In this document: positions 10,949 through 22,316 of the stretch, one piece after another
How the letters are laid out: each line of letters opens with the position of its first letter
How positions within the stretch are numbered: the first letter of the stretch is position 1
Assembly: GCA_944990035.1 (NCBI GenBank)
Contig: CALYLX010000100.1
Location: 1-64,000 of the forward strand
Origin: Clitopilus passeckerianus
Taxonomy: Eukaryota; Basidiomycota; Agaricomycetes; Agaricales; Entolomataceae
Direction: 5' to 3'
Length of the DNA stretch: 64,000 bases
The notes under the pieces: generated by a model
Seen by the model: only the letters and a program-made list of their open reading frames with translations
Told to the model about the DNA's origin: nothing
Database searches by the model: none
Made by a program: the position numbers and the translations under genes

Positions 10949-12749
10949 CTGCAACCACTACCTTGAAGTTGAGGCGAGTTCGAAGTCAGGCAGTGTGCTG
11001 AAAGCCTTGAAGTCGATTGACGATGTCATTTATTTGCCTAGGACGGGATGAACAAATAAACTGATATGACGTGGCCCAGAGCTTCCGGGTTTTTTCTCAC
11101 TCAACTCATTTCAACTTCAAGTAAAGGTGTCCATCAAGTTCTCGTTCGCTCGGGCTCGATTGGGGAAGGTAGTCGTGCTTGTAATAGCTGAGCGCTGAGC
11201 ATTCAGAAAAGTTGATGGAAATCTACTAGCTAGGACCTTTCTCGTTGCGTGCTCCACGGTTAATTTTCCCTCGTCGTGATGCAGTATACGCCGTTGACGA
11301 CATACCTTCCATCATCAAGGAAGAATGTCAAACAACCTCTGGCCCCACTCAATTGGCCTGCCGAAAATTAAAGCCGAACTAAGGAGACGTCAGGCCGCAT
11401 TAGGTTTTACTCTCTAAGGAATGGCAAAGTAAAGATAGTTTCTTATGGAAAGCGCAATTGTGGCAAGATTGCGCTTGCACCCATTGAGCGTCAGGGCGGC
11501 AAGAGGGAGTAAACCTCTTGCCGGGGGCGCCAATTGCCTTCCTACGACTCAGCTCAGTTAGGGTCGATATCGTCGAGTGTGTCGTCTCCGTCCATGAGGA
11601 TCGCGAGTAAACGAGACGTTTACTGACATGGAAGCCTACTCGTTTGATGGCAGGTTACTCAGGATCGACACGAGTTGACAAGGACGTGCTCGTGACAGCA
11701 AACTCTGTGGTAATCGTATGGAAAGCCATCCTCTGAAAAGTACCGACGGTTAGATGCATATACATATGAAGGGCCATCTCGATTGAAAAGAGCTTCCGCG
11801 GTAGGCACATTGAGTAATTAATGGGTTGGTGATGATTATCATGGGGCGAGCAGGCACAGAGGACTGTGGTATGAGCACCAAATTTATCCAATGATCCGTA
11901 CACAGTGCCACTATCATCTGATGCCTAGGTATTACCGATTTGGTGTGGATTCTGTCGGTCGTGTTGGACATTTAGTGTCTAGTTTGGCTCTCCGTTGCTA
12001 TGTGAGAACTTTAAGTTGGCTTAGAGATATAGACATAATTCGGAACAGAGAATCGGGTGTCGAGGAAGGCAAACCTTTGACCTCTGACGGTCACTCTATG
12101 GCTTGGATATAGGTATATTGCAGGTATGCTGGTATCAGCGATGTGGCGCCCGACAAGGGCGCGTAATTGATATGTTTAAATGGAGTTACGAATTATTGCT
12201 GATCACGTGGAGGTCATAGGGTGTACGAAATTTCCACGGCCACTTTCAACTTTGGACAACGATGTTGCAACTTACTCTTGACCGGAAACATCAAACGCTC
12301 AAGCAACTTCGATACTCTGAGCTCTACGATGAGTAAAAAGTCAATCAACTCGGGCGATGAGTCTCGATCATTGAAGGATCAAACTCTCGGTGTTTCTCGA
12401 TGAGACTGGCGATATTTATCGCCTTCTTGCCCATGCAACACCTGTTTCCCGGACGATCAACCGGCTAGCCTGAAACGGCTATCTATTCGATTGAGAGATA
12501 CAGGGCCGTACCGTCCTTCCGAACCCACTCTGACATACACTGGATGGGGATGAGATCGTTTGGTTCCTCGCATCCAGGGGTCGACGATGGTATCCTCTTC
12601 AACAAGTTCGCAACAGAAGGAACTAAATGTATGTGCCTTTCCCGCCCTTGTTTAACCTTACCGGTGAGCGGCTGAAGCTTCTTTGTCATTCGTATATATA
12701 CTTACACCTCTCCACCTGCTAGCAAAACTCACCCTGCCCATCTTTCGCC
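10949..12749. other. Intergenic spacer (1.8 kb)
   Basis: No coding frame with splice or domain support. Short frames around 11655-11971 and 12221-12403 have no ATG context or family motif. The final 60 bases contain a TATATA-like stretch about 60 bp upstream of the aldehyde dehydrogenase ATG. Confidence 0.35.
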
Positions 12750-15043
12750 ATGCCTGCCACCTTCTCATATACGTTTGACACTGCTGTCTATAAGGGTACC
12801 TCCACCCTCAATACTGGGTGCGTATAAATGGCCCCTATGTGGCGCTCTGCTCATCTCACTTGCCACAGCCTCTTTATCGGTGGTAAATGGGTGGAGCCCA
12901 TCGAGCCCTCGGAAATCGAGATCATCAATCCTGGTGAGTCGACACTACGTTTGATGAAACTCGAAAACAGGCCTAACGGATCCTCGATAGCGACTGGTCG
13001 TGTCATCACCTCTGTCGCAGCAGGCTCTGTTAAAGATGTCGACATCGCTGTCGCTGCTGCTCGCAAGGTGGCCCAATATTCTCTCCAACATACAGGCCAA
13101 GGCTGAAGTGTTCGTCTTTCTAGGCTTACAGAACGTCGTGGGGTTTGAAATGCCCAGGATCTGTCCGTGGAAGGCTACTCAACAAACTGGCTGATCTCGT
13201 CGAGCAGCACGCTGATGAGCTAGCTGCCCTAGAGGCTCTTGATGTCGGTGAGCAACGGTTTTCCGAGCTTCTCTTGTCTTGCCTGCTGATACGAACTTCA
13301 GGGAAGGTATATGCTAAGGCCAAAGCGGCTGATGTTGGGACATCCCTCGCACTTCTTCGTTACTACGCAGGCTGGGCGGATAAGATCCATGGTAAAACCA
13401 TCGAGGTAAGCCTGACTTAGTTCACAGCGACCATCACCTAACTATGAATGTAGACAGATGAATCGAAACTTGCGTACACTCGCCACGAACCATTCGGAGT
13501 CGTCGTGAGTACAAAGAAACGGCTTCCACTCGATTGATGATTCTTAGACGATGAACAGGGTCAGATCATTCCTTGGAATCTACCTCTCGTGAGCCTTACA
13601 ACGCCCACCTACGAGCCCGTCTCACGTTCCTCCAGCTTATGGTTGCCATGAAAGTTGCCCCTGCACTCGCCACAGGAAATACCATCGTTTTGAAGGTGTG
13701 TAATGTCCATGCATCGAGGGACATCACTAACAGGGTCATATCAGCCTTCCGAAATTACACCTTTGACCGCGCTCAGGTTCGCCGATTTCGTGAATGAAGC
13801 TGGTTTCCCACCGGGTGTCGTCAACATCGTCAATGGCTATGGTGGGGAAGCTTGTAAATGAAGAATTTCCTTTACTGACTCTTCCATAGGCGATACGGTT
13901 GGCAATGCGATTTCCTATCACCCCAATATCGACAAAATCGCCTTTACGGGAAGCACCTTGACCGGTCGCAAAGTCATGAAGGCTTCTGCGGAGAGCAACC
14001 TGAAAGTCGTTTCCCTGGAACTCGGAGGGAAATCACCCACGATCATCTTCGATGATGCCGATTTGGAGCAGGCCGTGAAGTGGGCAGCGCATGGGATCTA
14101 GTGAGTGGCTCTTCGACTGCCTCCTTTTTTCGGCCTGACTGACACGACGTTCTTGCATCAGCTATAATATGGGTTCGTAATCGCGTCAATTAACCCCTCA
14201 TGATTCTCTCAATTATACCATTTTAGGTCAGGCCTGCATTGCTGGCTCACGTATCTTCGTACAAGAGGGCATCTACGATCGATTCTTGACCGAGTTTACC
14301 ACGATATCCAAGGCTTTATCGGAGGCGACTGGTGACCCATTCACCCCTGGCACGTTACATGGACCTCAGGTGTCTCAAGCTCAATTCGATGTGGGTATCG
14401 CCTTCTACAGATTGGCCCTAGCTAATCCTTTCCAGCGCGTGATGTCTTACATAGATTCTGGTATCCAAGACGGCGCTACCATTCATCTGGGTGGGGATCG
14501 ATACGGCGAAGAAGGTTACTTCATTCAGCCGACTATCTTCACGAATGCGAAGCCCGAAATGAAGATCGTCCAGGAAGAGATATTCGGCCCCGTTGCCGCC
14601 ATCATTCCTTTCAAGACTGAAGAAGGCGAGTTATCTACTCTCTCCCATTTTTTTTACGATCTAACTTCTGCATAGAGGTCATCGAGGCGGCTAACAACTC
14701 CATTTATGGGCTAGCATGTAACATCTTCTCTGAGAACATCGGGAAAGCTCTGCGGGTCGCTCATCAGATGGAGTCCGGTCAAGCTTGGGTATGTCATACT
14801 TCTGACCTGGGATTCACGGCCACTGACTGCGTTCGCATTCAGATCAACTCTGCTTTGAAGCCCGAAGTGTCTGTTCCATTCGGGGGTTACAAGCAATCGG
14901 GTATTGGTCGAGAGATGGGTGAATATGCTTTAGAAACGTCAGTGATTCCCGGCTTCAAGGAGATTGATTCCTCGTTACTCATTCTATCCAATAGCTACAC
15001 TCAGGTTAAGGCTATCCACGTCAACATAGGCCAGCGTATTTGA
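12750..15043 (+). CDS. NAD(P)-dependent aldehyde dehydrogenase
   Basis: ALDH superfamily enzyme that oxidises aldehydes to acids, closest in layout to ALDH1/2-type cytosolic or mitochondrial enzymes. About sixteen small exons can be joined from ATG 12750 to TGA 15043. Landmarks in order: [10 protein letters not shown] near the N-terminus; [29 protein letters not shown]; catalytic base region [10 protein letters not shown]; nucleophile Cys in [32 protein letters not shown]; and the C-terminal [10 protein letters not shown], usual for the family. All key residues are present and no stop interrupts the spliced frame. One intron (14626-14675) uses a GC donor. No clear targeting peptide, so cytosol is likely. 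It converges with the DUF2235 gene 330 bp downstream. Confidence 0.92.
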
Positions 15044-15369
15044 GCTTGAGGTCACGAAACTTGTAATGTATAAGTATAATCTTGTAGACAATAAGGACGA
15101 ACTGTATAATTATCCGAATTGATTGATAATGTGGACACATCCTGGGTAAAACCCAACTTATCTTCGTTTAGAAGAAGATATAACTCTATACTCTGAGGCG
15201 GTCATCTTCTCATGACCAGTAGAGCACGTACTCCCGTCACATGACTTACGCTCTCGCCTCTTTTAGGGGAATTGAACACCTAGTGAAACAGGCTGGATGA
15301 CTGCGAGACGCGAGACAAATACATTATGTTATGGAGTACACGATGAAGTCCACGATGAACAGTAGCAAC

Positions 15370-17548
15370 TTAGTCGACCCATTCAACATTACCCAACGAC
15401 AGCGCGGTCTCGAACGATGCCTTCGGTGCATACTTCTTCCCATCCGCATACTCCGCTTCCATCCGCAACTTGACGCTACGGTGAACCTTGATCTTTTGCT
15501 TCTTCTGCTTGGGGATGAAACGACCGCTTCCCATATTTGGTGCTCTTGCGACTTCCCAGGTAGTGTCACTTCGCTGATACCTCTGCTTGACGGGGAGAAG
15601 TTCGAGAATCCACCAGCCTTTGGCGAGAGAGAGTTGATCATAGATCGGGGATAAGGCGTCGAGAAGTTCGTGTTCTTCCTCGGTTTTACGTGGGGGAGGG
15701 ATAAGGTCGTCAACGTCGGCGTAGTGTGCTTTCACCGGTTCCTTACTAGGAGGAGGGATATTTTGGAGGTACGAGCCACCGACGAGCAGCGGAGGTGGGC
15801 GAGGTTTGACGATGGGCCAAACTGACGCAGGGTCCAACCCGATATCCCAGAAGGTCTCAGAATCGAATAAGATGCCGGTGTTCGCGGCGAAACACTCCCT
15901 GATCATCCAGCGCAGTGCTATCCTGGCCAGAGAATGAGGAGTTCCATTCTCCACAGAACCACCTCCGATGTCTATGGGATAGAGTTAGGGCTGTGGGAGG
16001 ATGAGACTGATAAATTTAATTAACTTACCGCAGTGACAACCGGCAAACCAGACCTGCGTAAGGTAGAATGTGAGTTGATGCCGCCAACCATTCGAAGTAT
16101 TCGTTTAAATACCTCTTTGATATCCGTCGGCACTGCAGACTGACCGGAGTATTTCTTCTCGAGGGCACGGGTACCAACTTTCTTCTGCTTCTGACTTGAT
16201 TCCGCTCGCTCATGATGAGGCTTCCCGGCGGTCTCGGCACCCTCAGATCCGCTCTTAGAGACTCCGAGTTTCGCCTCCTTGGGGTTCGGCCTGTTCCAGA
16301 GGTTGGCTTTGAACTTGGACCGGCGTTCGTCGAGGGAGACGGCATGACGGAAGGTGCGAACGATGGTGTTCGAAGTAGTAAATGGCAGGGTCCGAGGAAT
16401 GATGCCGACAGAATTAACAGTATCCCTAAAGTGAAATAAGCCTCCAAGATCCATTTCGCAGAGAGTAGAGAGTACAACACACCACACACCGATGAACTCA
16501 ATCGAGACATCGATCGAGAATGCTTTCTTGAAAGCGTTGGATTGCGCCCAGCCAGCCTCGTCCGCTCGCGTGTACATCTTGTACGCAAAGGGAACTTGTT
16601 GGTAGTTGCAGGCAGGCAGCAGACCGACCTAGGGAGACATTGTTACTGGAGAAATTTAGCTTGGAGAATATATCGTACCTTGTGGAGCATACCTGCGAGC
16701 GAGCGAGCGGTATAGGCGCCACGAGAGAAGCCAAAAATGCAGATTTTATCGCCTGCCTGGTCTAGAAAGAAAATTGTATCAGAGGTCGGTAGCGAGCGCG
16801 TCATAGCACTTACAGTTCTCCATCAAGAATTCGTATCCATCTGTGAAAGCCCAGGGTGAGTCGTTGAAATGGGTCTGGTTGGAGTGAATACGAACCCATG
16901 ACATGAGCCGACAGGTTCCACGCAATCATCATGTCGAGAGTCTAGAAGAAAGCGAGGTTAAGCCTAGAAATGGGGTAGCATGGAGGCTAGTACGACAAAC
17001 CTTTGAGATCTTTGCTCCCAATGGTGTCGCGATCTGAGGGCTCGTATACGTTCCAATCCCAGCCTAGAAGTGACTCTGTTGAGTACCAGTGAGACAGAGA
17101 CAGTTCTTACAATGGCCACGTACTTGGTAGTAAACCATCTGCTTAGTGCGATCGTCTTTCTTCAACATGGTGAACAATTGTACGATGTTGGAATTCTGGG
17201 TTCCTAATCAGTAAGGGTGGAATACGTTGGTTTACATCGAACTCACGTCGGAGTCAAACCTACAAGGACAGTTGCGTCAGAATGCCTCGCAATGGGAGAA
17301 ATCTAAGCTTACTGATCGCCAGTGCCGTCAAAGCAAAGGACGAGTGTGCGATTAGTATGCTCCGTCGGGATGATGGCTGGTATCTCATCCGGTATCGTTT
17401 TGGAGGTACCATTACCGACGAATGTCGACGTCTGAGGACTTCCAGCTAGAGTAGCAGCGTCGCTGAGCAACGAGACGGTGGTCTCTTCTTGAATGTGCTG
17501 AGATGTCATAACGGTGTGAACTTCCAGGCAATTGGGGGGCGACGACAT
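15370..17548 (-). CDS. DUF2235 alpha/beta-hydrolase domain protein
   Basis: Uncharacterised hydrolase family related to the catalytic domain of bacterial T6SS phospholipase effectors. The N-terminal part carries LVLCFDGTGDQFDSDNSNIV, a family hallmark. The nucleophile elbow is IFGFSRGAYTAR (GFSRG, a G-x-S-x-G). A downstream block contains FIGVW and DTVNSVG. The C-terminal third matches the fungal pattern (LRWMIRECFAANTGILFD; LDALSPIYDQLSLAKGWW; HRSVKLRMEAEYADGKKY), ending EWVD at stop 15370. Several short introns between 15955 and 17320 are needed. ATG 17548 is chosen; a second in-frame Met lies 13 codons on. Substrate unknown; phospholipid hydrolysis is suggested only by distant relatives. 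Confidence 0.85.
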
Positions 17549-18855
17549 TCCAGCTCCCTATATATAGAGGTTATAATTGTCTCAGCCAAGTGTGCCTTCA
17601 TATTCGTTTGACGTCCAGAATGGAATGATGCATGTGGCCTAATAATCAGGGTTGTAGGAGATAAGACGTGAATTTGGTCGTTTGAGTCTGGGCTTTCGAG
17701 GACTTGTGACGTTCGGCCATTCCAGCTGTCATCGGTGCCTTGACATCTGAAAGCCGGAACCCTAATAGAAGCCGTTGGCGTCAAAGTTGTGCTCGGGTCT
17801 GAACAAAGAAAGCCTCAGAGCTTTTCTAGAAGTTCGGAATGTCGTCCACATACGTGATTTTCCATCATCAGCCTGTACTGTACGAAGTCGTCTGGCATGA
17901 CGGCAGGAGCTCGAGCCGCCTTCCTAAGCAAACACAAATACTTAGATCCGCACTTGACCATATCTGCACCCAATCAGGCACACATTCCCAAACATCATGT
18001 CGCATGACCATGGTCACTCAGTTCCAAATTGCTGCGACTAAGCCCCTCGGACTCTGAGCAACTGAATGTCCGAGCAAGTGTCGGCGGACAGGACACAACA
18101 TGCCGGCCTGTTAACTTGAACGTTGATAACCGGAGTGAAACATCTCAGACTTCAGAATTCTCCTTACTTCCAATACCGTCCGGAATGTGTTCAATTCTTC
18201 TACGTGAGTTTTGTCGGGGCGGGGTCCTCAATAACCGGTATATGCTGTACGCAGGAAAAGCTGTTCCCTGCCTCAGTATGATGTTAAGTTAATAAGGCAA
18301 GGCAATGATGCATTCACGTGACGATAATCAAACGAAGTTTTCGCTGGGGCCAGTCGCCCGTCAGTTGCGTACAGTGTCCAAAATTTGCCCGTGCTACCGA
18401 ATGGAACCTCTCGTAAAATAACACTCTGCTGCTTGCGGTTTACCCAGTTATGGGGTCAAAAGTCAAGCCAAACATGCAGGATGGAGGTTGGAAATGAGTT
18501 TATTTTGAATCACTACGCTTTAACCAACCCAAACCCCATGAGATTGATCCTCCCAAGCCTGCCAAAATTTTGCACACGCATGCGAGTGGTTCTTCGAGCT
18601 CAATAGGGCCCAGTATTTGCTCATATGAACATCAACCTACATCTGCGTGATCTTCGGGGGCATTGCACTGGCCTCCCGGACCCGGTTTTCCGGCGTGGAC
18701 CCACAAGCACGATTCGACCACTACTCTGGGCGGGTCTCACCTGTAGACAAGATAATACATATAAGTACGTCGAGCCAGAGCACGGTTCAGTGAGTCTGAT
18801 TGGAAGTCCGACTATTAGCGTCGCAACACCCCCTGCGCCTTCATCACCCTTCGGC
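17549..18855. other. Intergenic spacer, divergent promoters
   Basis: The region lies between the start of the minus-strand DUF2235 gene and the plus-strand DUF6535 locus. Short frames without motifs only. A plus-strand frame at 18625-18954 might hold an upstream exon of the DUF6535 locus, but no join is convincing. Confidence 0.35.
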
Positions 18856-21712
18856 ATGGATATGCCTAAAGGTAAATTCTTCCCAATTTTTACTTCAAAT
18901 CATTTCCATAACGTCTCTCATATCATCAGTGAGGTCCGCTTCCAATCAAAGTGACGAAGAAGCATGTGCAAAACTATGGGAAATCTATGTCAATGAGGCG
19001 AAGGAGTACGATGAGGGCTTGGTAAAGAGCTGGAAGGAAGACATGGAAGTAACTTTGGTATTCGTGAGCACTGCTACTTCACTTCTCGACTGTACTCTCT
19101 TTTAACACGGGGAAGTCTGGTTTATACTCAGCCGTTTTGACTGCTTTCGTTATCGAAAGCTACCATAATCTCCAAGCCGACCCAACAGAAACATCTGTCG
19201 CGCTTTTGAAGCACATTTCCGGTCAACTGGCATCGTTTTCTAATAATGGAACTGCTCCCCGGCCAGCGCCTGACGACGATCCCTTCGTTCCGACAACCTC
19301 AGCACAGGCCTGTAATATTTTGTGGTTTATCAGCTTAGCGTTGGCGCTTACGTGCGCATTTCTGGCTACCATGATCCAACAATGGTTACGGAAATTTCTA
19401 CACCGCACGACTATGGCTCGCTCCCCCGGTGCGCGTGCACATGTTATTTAATTCTTGTACTTCGGTCTCAAGGATCTTGGTATGCATACCATTGTAGAAG
19501 TCATCCCATCCCTCCTTCATCTCTCGTTATTCACGTTCTTTGCTGGGCTAGTTGCATTTCTACACGACGTTAACAGCGTCTTGACATGGCTGTTTACTGG
19601 GGTGGCAATTATTGAATTGATAGTATATTCGGTGTTTACTATCCTCCCCATATTGAACTTGAGTTCACCTTATTCAACCCCATTCTCACCTTTTCTCTGG
19701 CGCATATGCCATGTTGCGAAGACCGGTTGGGGGTGGAACTGGACGCGTAGGCCCACTTGGCTCTATAACTCGACGTCATTGTTTCGACCAAACGCTGTAA
19801 CTTCGTCTACCCCCCTCGATATGGAAGCGCAACCAACCACGGATGACACGCTTACGGAGACAGATCTCCTCCTTGTCAAGAGTGAACGCACCCTTGTGAG
19901 TGCGATGATGCAGGCATCTTCTGCCCACCGTTTCGACCGCGAGTCGGGCTGCGTCCTGTGGACTCTGAAATCGATTAATGACGATAAAGAGCTTCTACCA
20001 TTCATCGAAAACCTTACGGATGCTCTTCAATATCACGGAGCCCTTCGTTCATCCAACATTCACCTCGTGCAGCGGATTCTTCGAACTTCTGATCCTCACC
20101 TGAACGTCATCGCAAGGACCCTAGCATTGATGGAGAATGCACAGAACCCCTGGTTTGACGATAACATCGTAAACGTTCCGCTGCTGCTTGCGCCAAAGCG
20201 TTGTACGAGCTCCTTACCGTTGCCATAGAGCATCGCAGCTCTATCAGAGTCCAATCCACGTCATCCGCAGATATTCAATCATATTACATCCCATGGATCA
20301 CCAGAGATACTCTTGGCCGACTCAAAGATGCCATGACGGGCAACTATCTCAACTCTGGCTACGGAAGCTCGGCGGCGGCTCTCTGCAAGTTGAGCATCTG
20401 CCAATCTACCCGAGAGGCGTCGCATGCCAAAAACGACCTACCTGTGCCTCTAAATCAGTTGAAAAACCTCGATAATTTCCCATACCATTGCCTCCATGAT
20501 CCATGGGTAGTGGGCGGTGACGGTGACCCTGAATTTGCCGACCACCATCAGGTGAACCAATACGTTGATATCGCCGTTTCAAATGCTTTGGCTGGGTACT
20601 TGTGGGAATCCACAACCGAGAACATGCCCGCCGAGTTTGGACGCACCGCTGATCTGCTCGCTCACAATGGGGGAGATCCTTGGATGCTGGGTCAACGCGG
20701 CTGGCCATCGTTCCGACTCGCTGAGTATACTGCCTACGAGCCGCCATCAGAACTAGTCTCGGATGCAGCCCGGTTCGACACTGTTTTTGGATTTATGATC
20801 AGCATCGGAAGTAGCAAGATGTGGTTGGATACTCTCAATTACCTATCTCATCGCTTTAACGAAGCAGGATGGGGCACCACACGGGAAATCTGGCTTGAGA
20901 AGCAGAGACTTCACAACGTTCTTGACACCATCATGCGAGGGCTCGAGAATCCCGTACCCCACAGCCTCATAGATATCATCGTTCCCGCTCTACAAGAGAT
21001 TCTTCTTCACTCGAACACCAGAGATGATGAAAAGCTCTGCTCATATTGGGCCGACGTTGTCGAGAAACTCTTTGGAAACGGACGCATTTCAACTTCCCTC
21101 ACCCGGAGGTCCTTCCTTTTCTTCCTAATCGCAGTCAAGGCTAACGACACCATTCTTTTTAATCCCTTCTCGGATGGAGCACAACGCATTCTCAACATCG
21201 TCGATGAGGAGATCAAATTCGAGCGTAGCCCTGGACCAGACACCCACCCCAGCTTCATCCGCCGTTGTACCCTATTCTTGCTCGTACTCAAGGCTGATCT
21301 CCCTCTACGGCAGATTCGGGATGGATTGCAGCTCTTCCATAACCTTACTGAACTACCAGACGCACTTCCCGAGCACCGAGAAAGCTCCGACTTCGTGGAT
21401 GAGCTAATCAATCGCACAGCACATTTCTATGGACTGTGGACTAGTAGTCCCTGTATGCGACTTCTGGAGATCAACGAAATTCTATGGAATATATGGAGTA
21501 AGGTCGCGTCGGTGTGGGCGTTGTCTGATATATGGGATCTGTCCGAACAGATGAGTCCCTATGGTTGGTCGCATGTGCTCCCGCTCTGGGAGATGTCCAT
21601 GGCATTAGTATCGGAGGAATCAAGAAAAACAATAGAGGGTAGAGGAGGAAGCGTCGGAGAGGGAGAAGCATACAAGCATATAAGAGGAGTATGGTTACAG
21701 AATTCTAATTGA
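18856..21712 (+). pseudogene. DUF6535 membrane protein, interrupted by stop and frameshift
   Basis: The first exons read ...CAKLWEIYVNEAKEYDEG and, after an intron, LVF-SGLYSAVLTAFVIESY. That is the DUF6535 signature with its first membrane helix. More helices follow (NILWFISLALALTCAFLA; LFTFFAGLVAFL; WLFTGVAIIELIVY). The frame is broken at TAA 19449-19451, exactly where homologues continue through a conserved Phe/Tyr-rich block, and the same frame resumes immediately after. A second break near 20178 shifts frame before AAACAKALYELLTVA. The remaining 500 codons to TGA 21712 are open. Two lesions suggest a recent pseudogene, though base-calling errors could imitate them. DUF6535 proteins are abundant in Agaricomycetes and have no known function. 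Confidence 0.75.
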
Positions 21713-22316
21713 AAGCGTGGAGATGGTGCGGGGGATATTTGGCCAAATCGCTCCGTGTCTTGTTGAGCTCCCACCGCCAGATGAGAGTGAGGGATTGTAG
21801 TTTAGTAGCAGGATGAACACTTTGTGGCAGAATTCTCGAATGGGATTGAGATATCGCTTGATTATATGTAAGTGGATTATGCATATTGATCTTTTTCACT
21901 ACACGACTATAACAATTCTGCAAAACAAGGTTTTAGCACCGCGACGCTCCCCAGTGAGTCACTTCAGCAACAGCTTTTGAACCGATAAGATGTCGTCTTT
22001 TGCGTCACTAAGCAGTTTGTCTTACCCAAGGGTAGTGTTGGAATATCATATCTCAGCCACTTATCTCAGCCACGTAACTTTCAGTCAGAAGCGAAATCCA
22101 GATATACGGCCGCCTCGATGAGAAAGAAGGTTAGGAAGAGAAAGCCGGATATAGCTTTCGGGATCTGCCGAGACACAGCCACAGCTGGCCACTCAGCCAC
22201 CCCAGAGATCAGAATTCGGTTGACATCTCACCCCATCATCGACTGAACGTCACTGTCATTCTCTTCCTTCGCCTTCTTTTTCTCCAACGAACTTGGCAGG
22301 ATAACGAAGAAAAGAT
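21713..22316. other. Intergenic, promoter of Osh1-type gene
   Basis: No coding frame supported. The last 100 bases are pyrimidine-rich (CTTCC/CTTTTT runs just before the ATG), a common feature of fungal core promoters. Confidence 0.4.
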
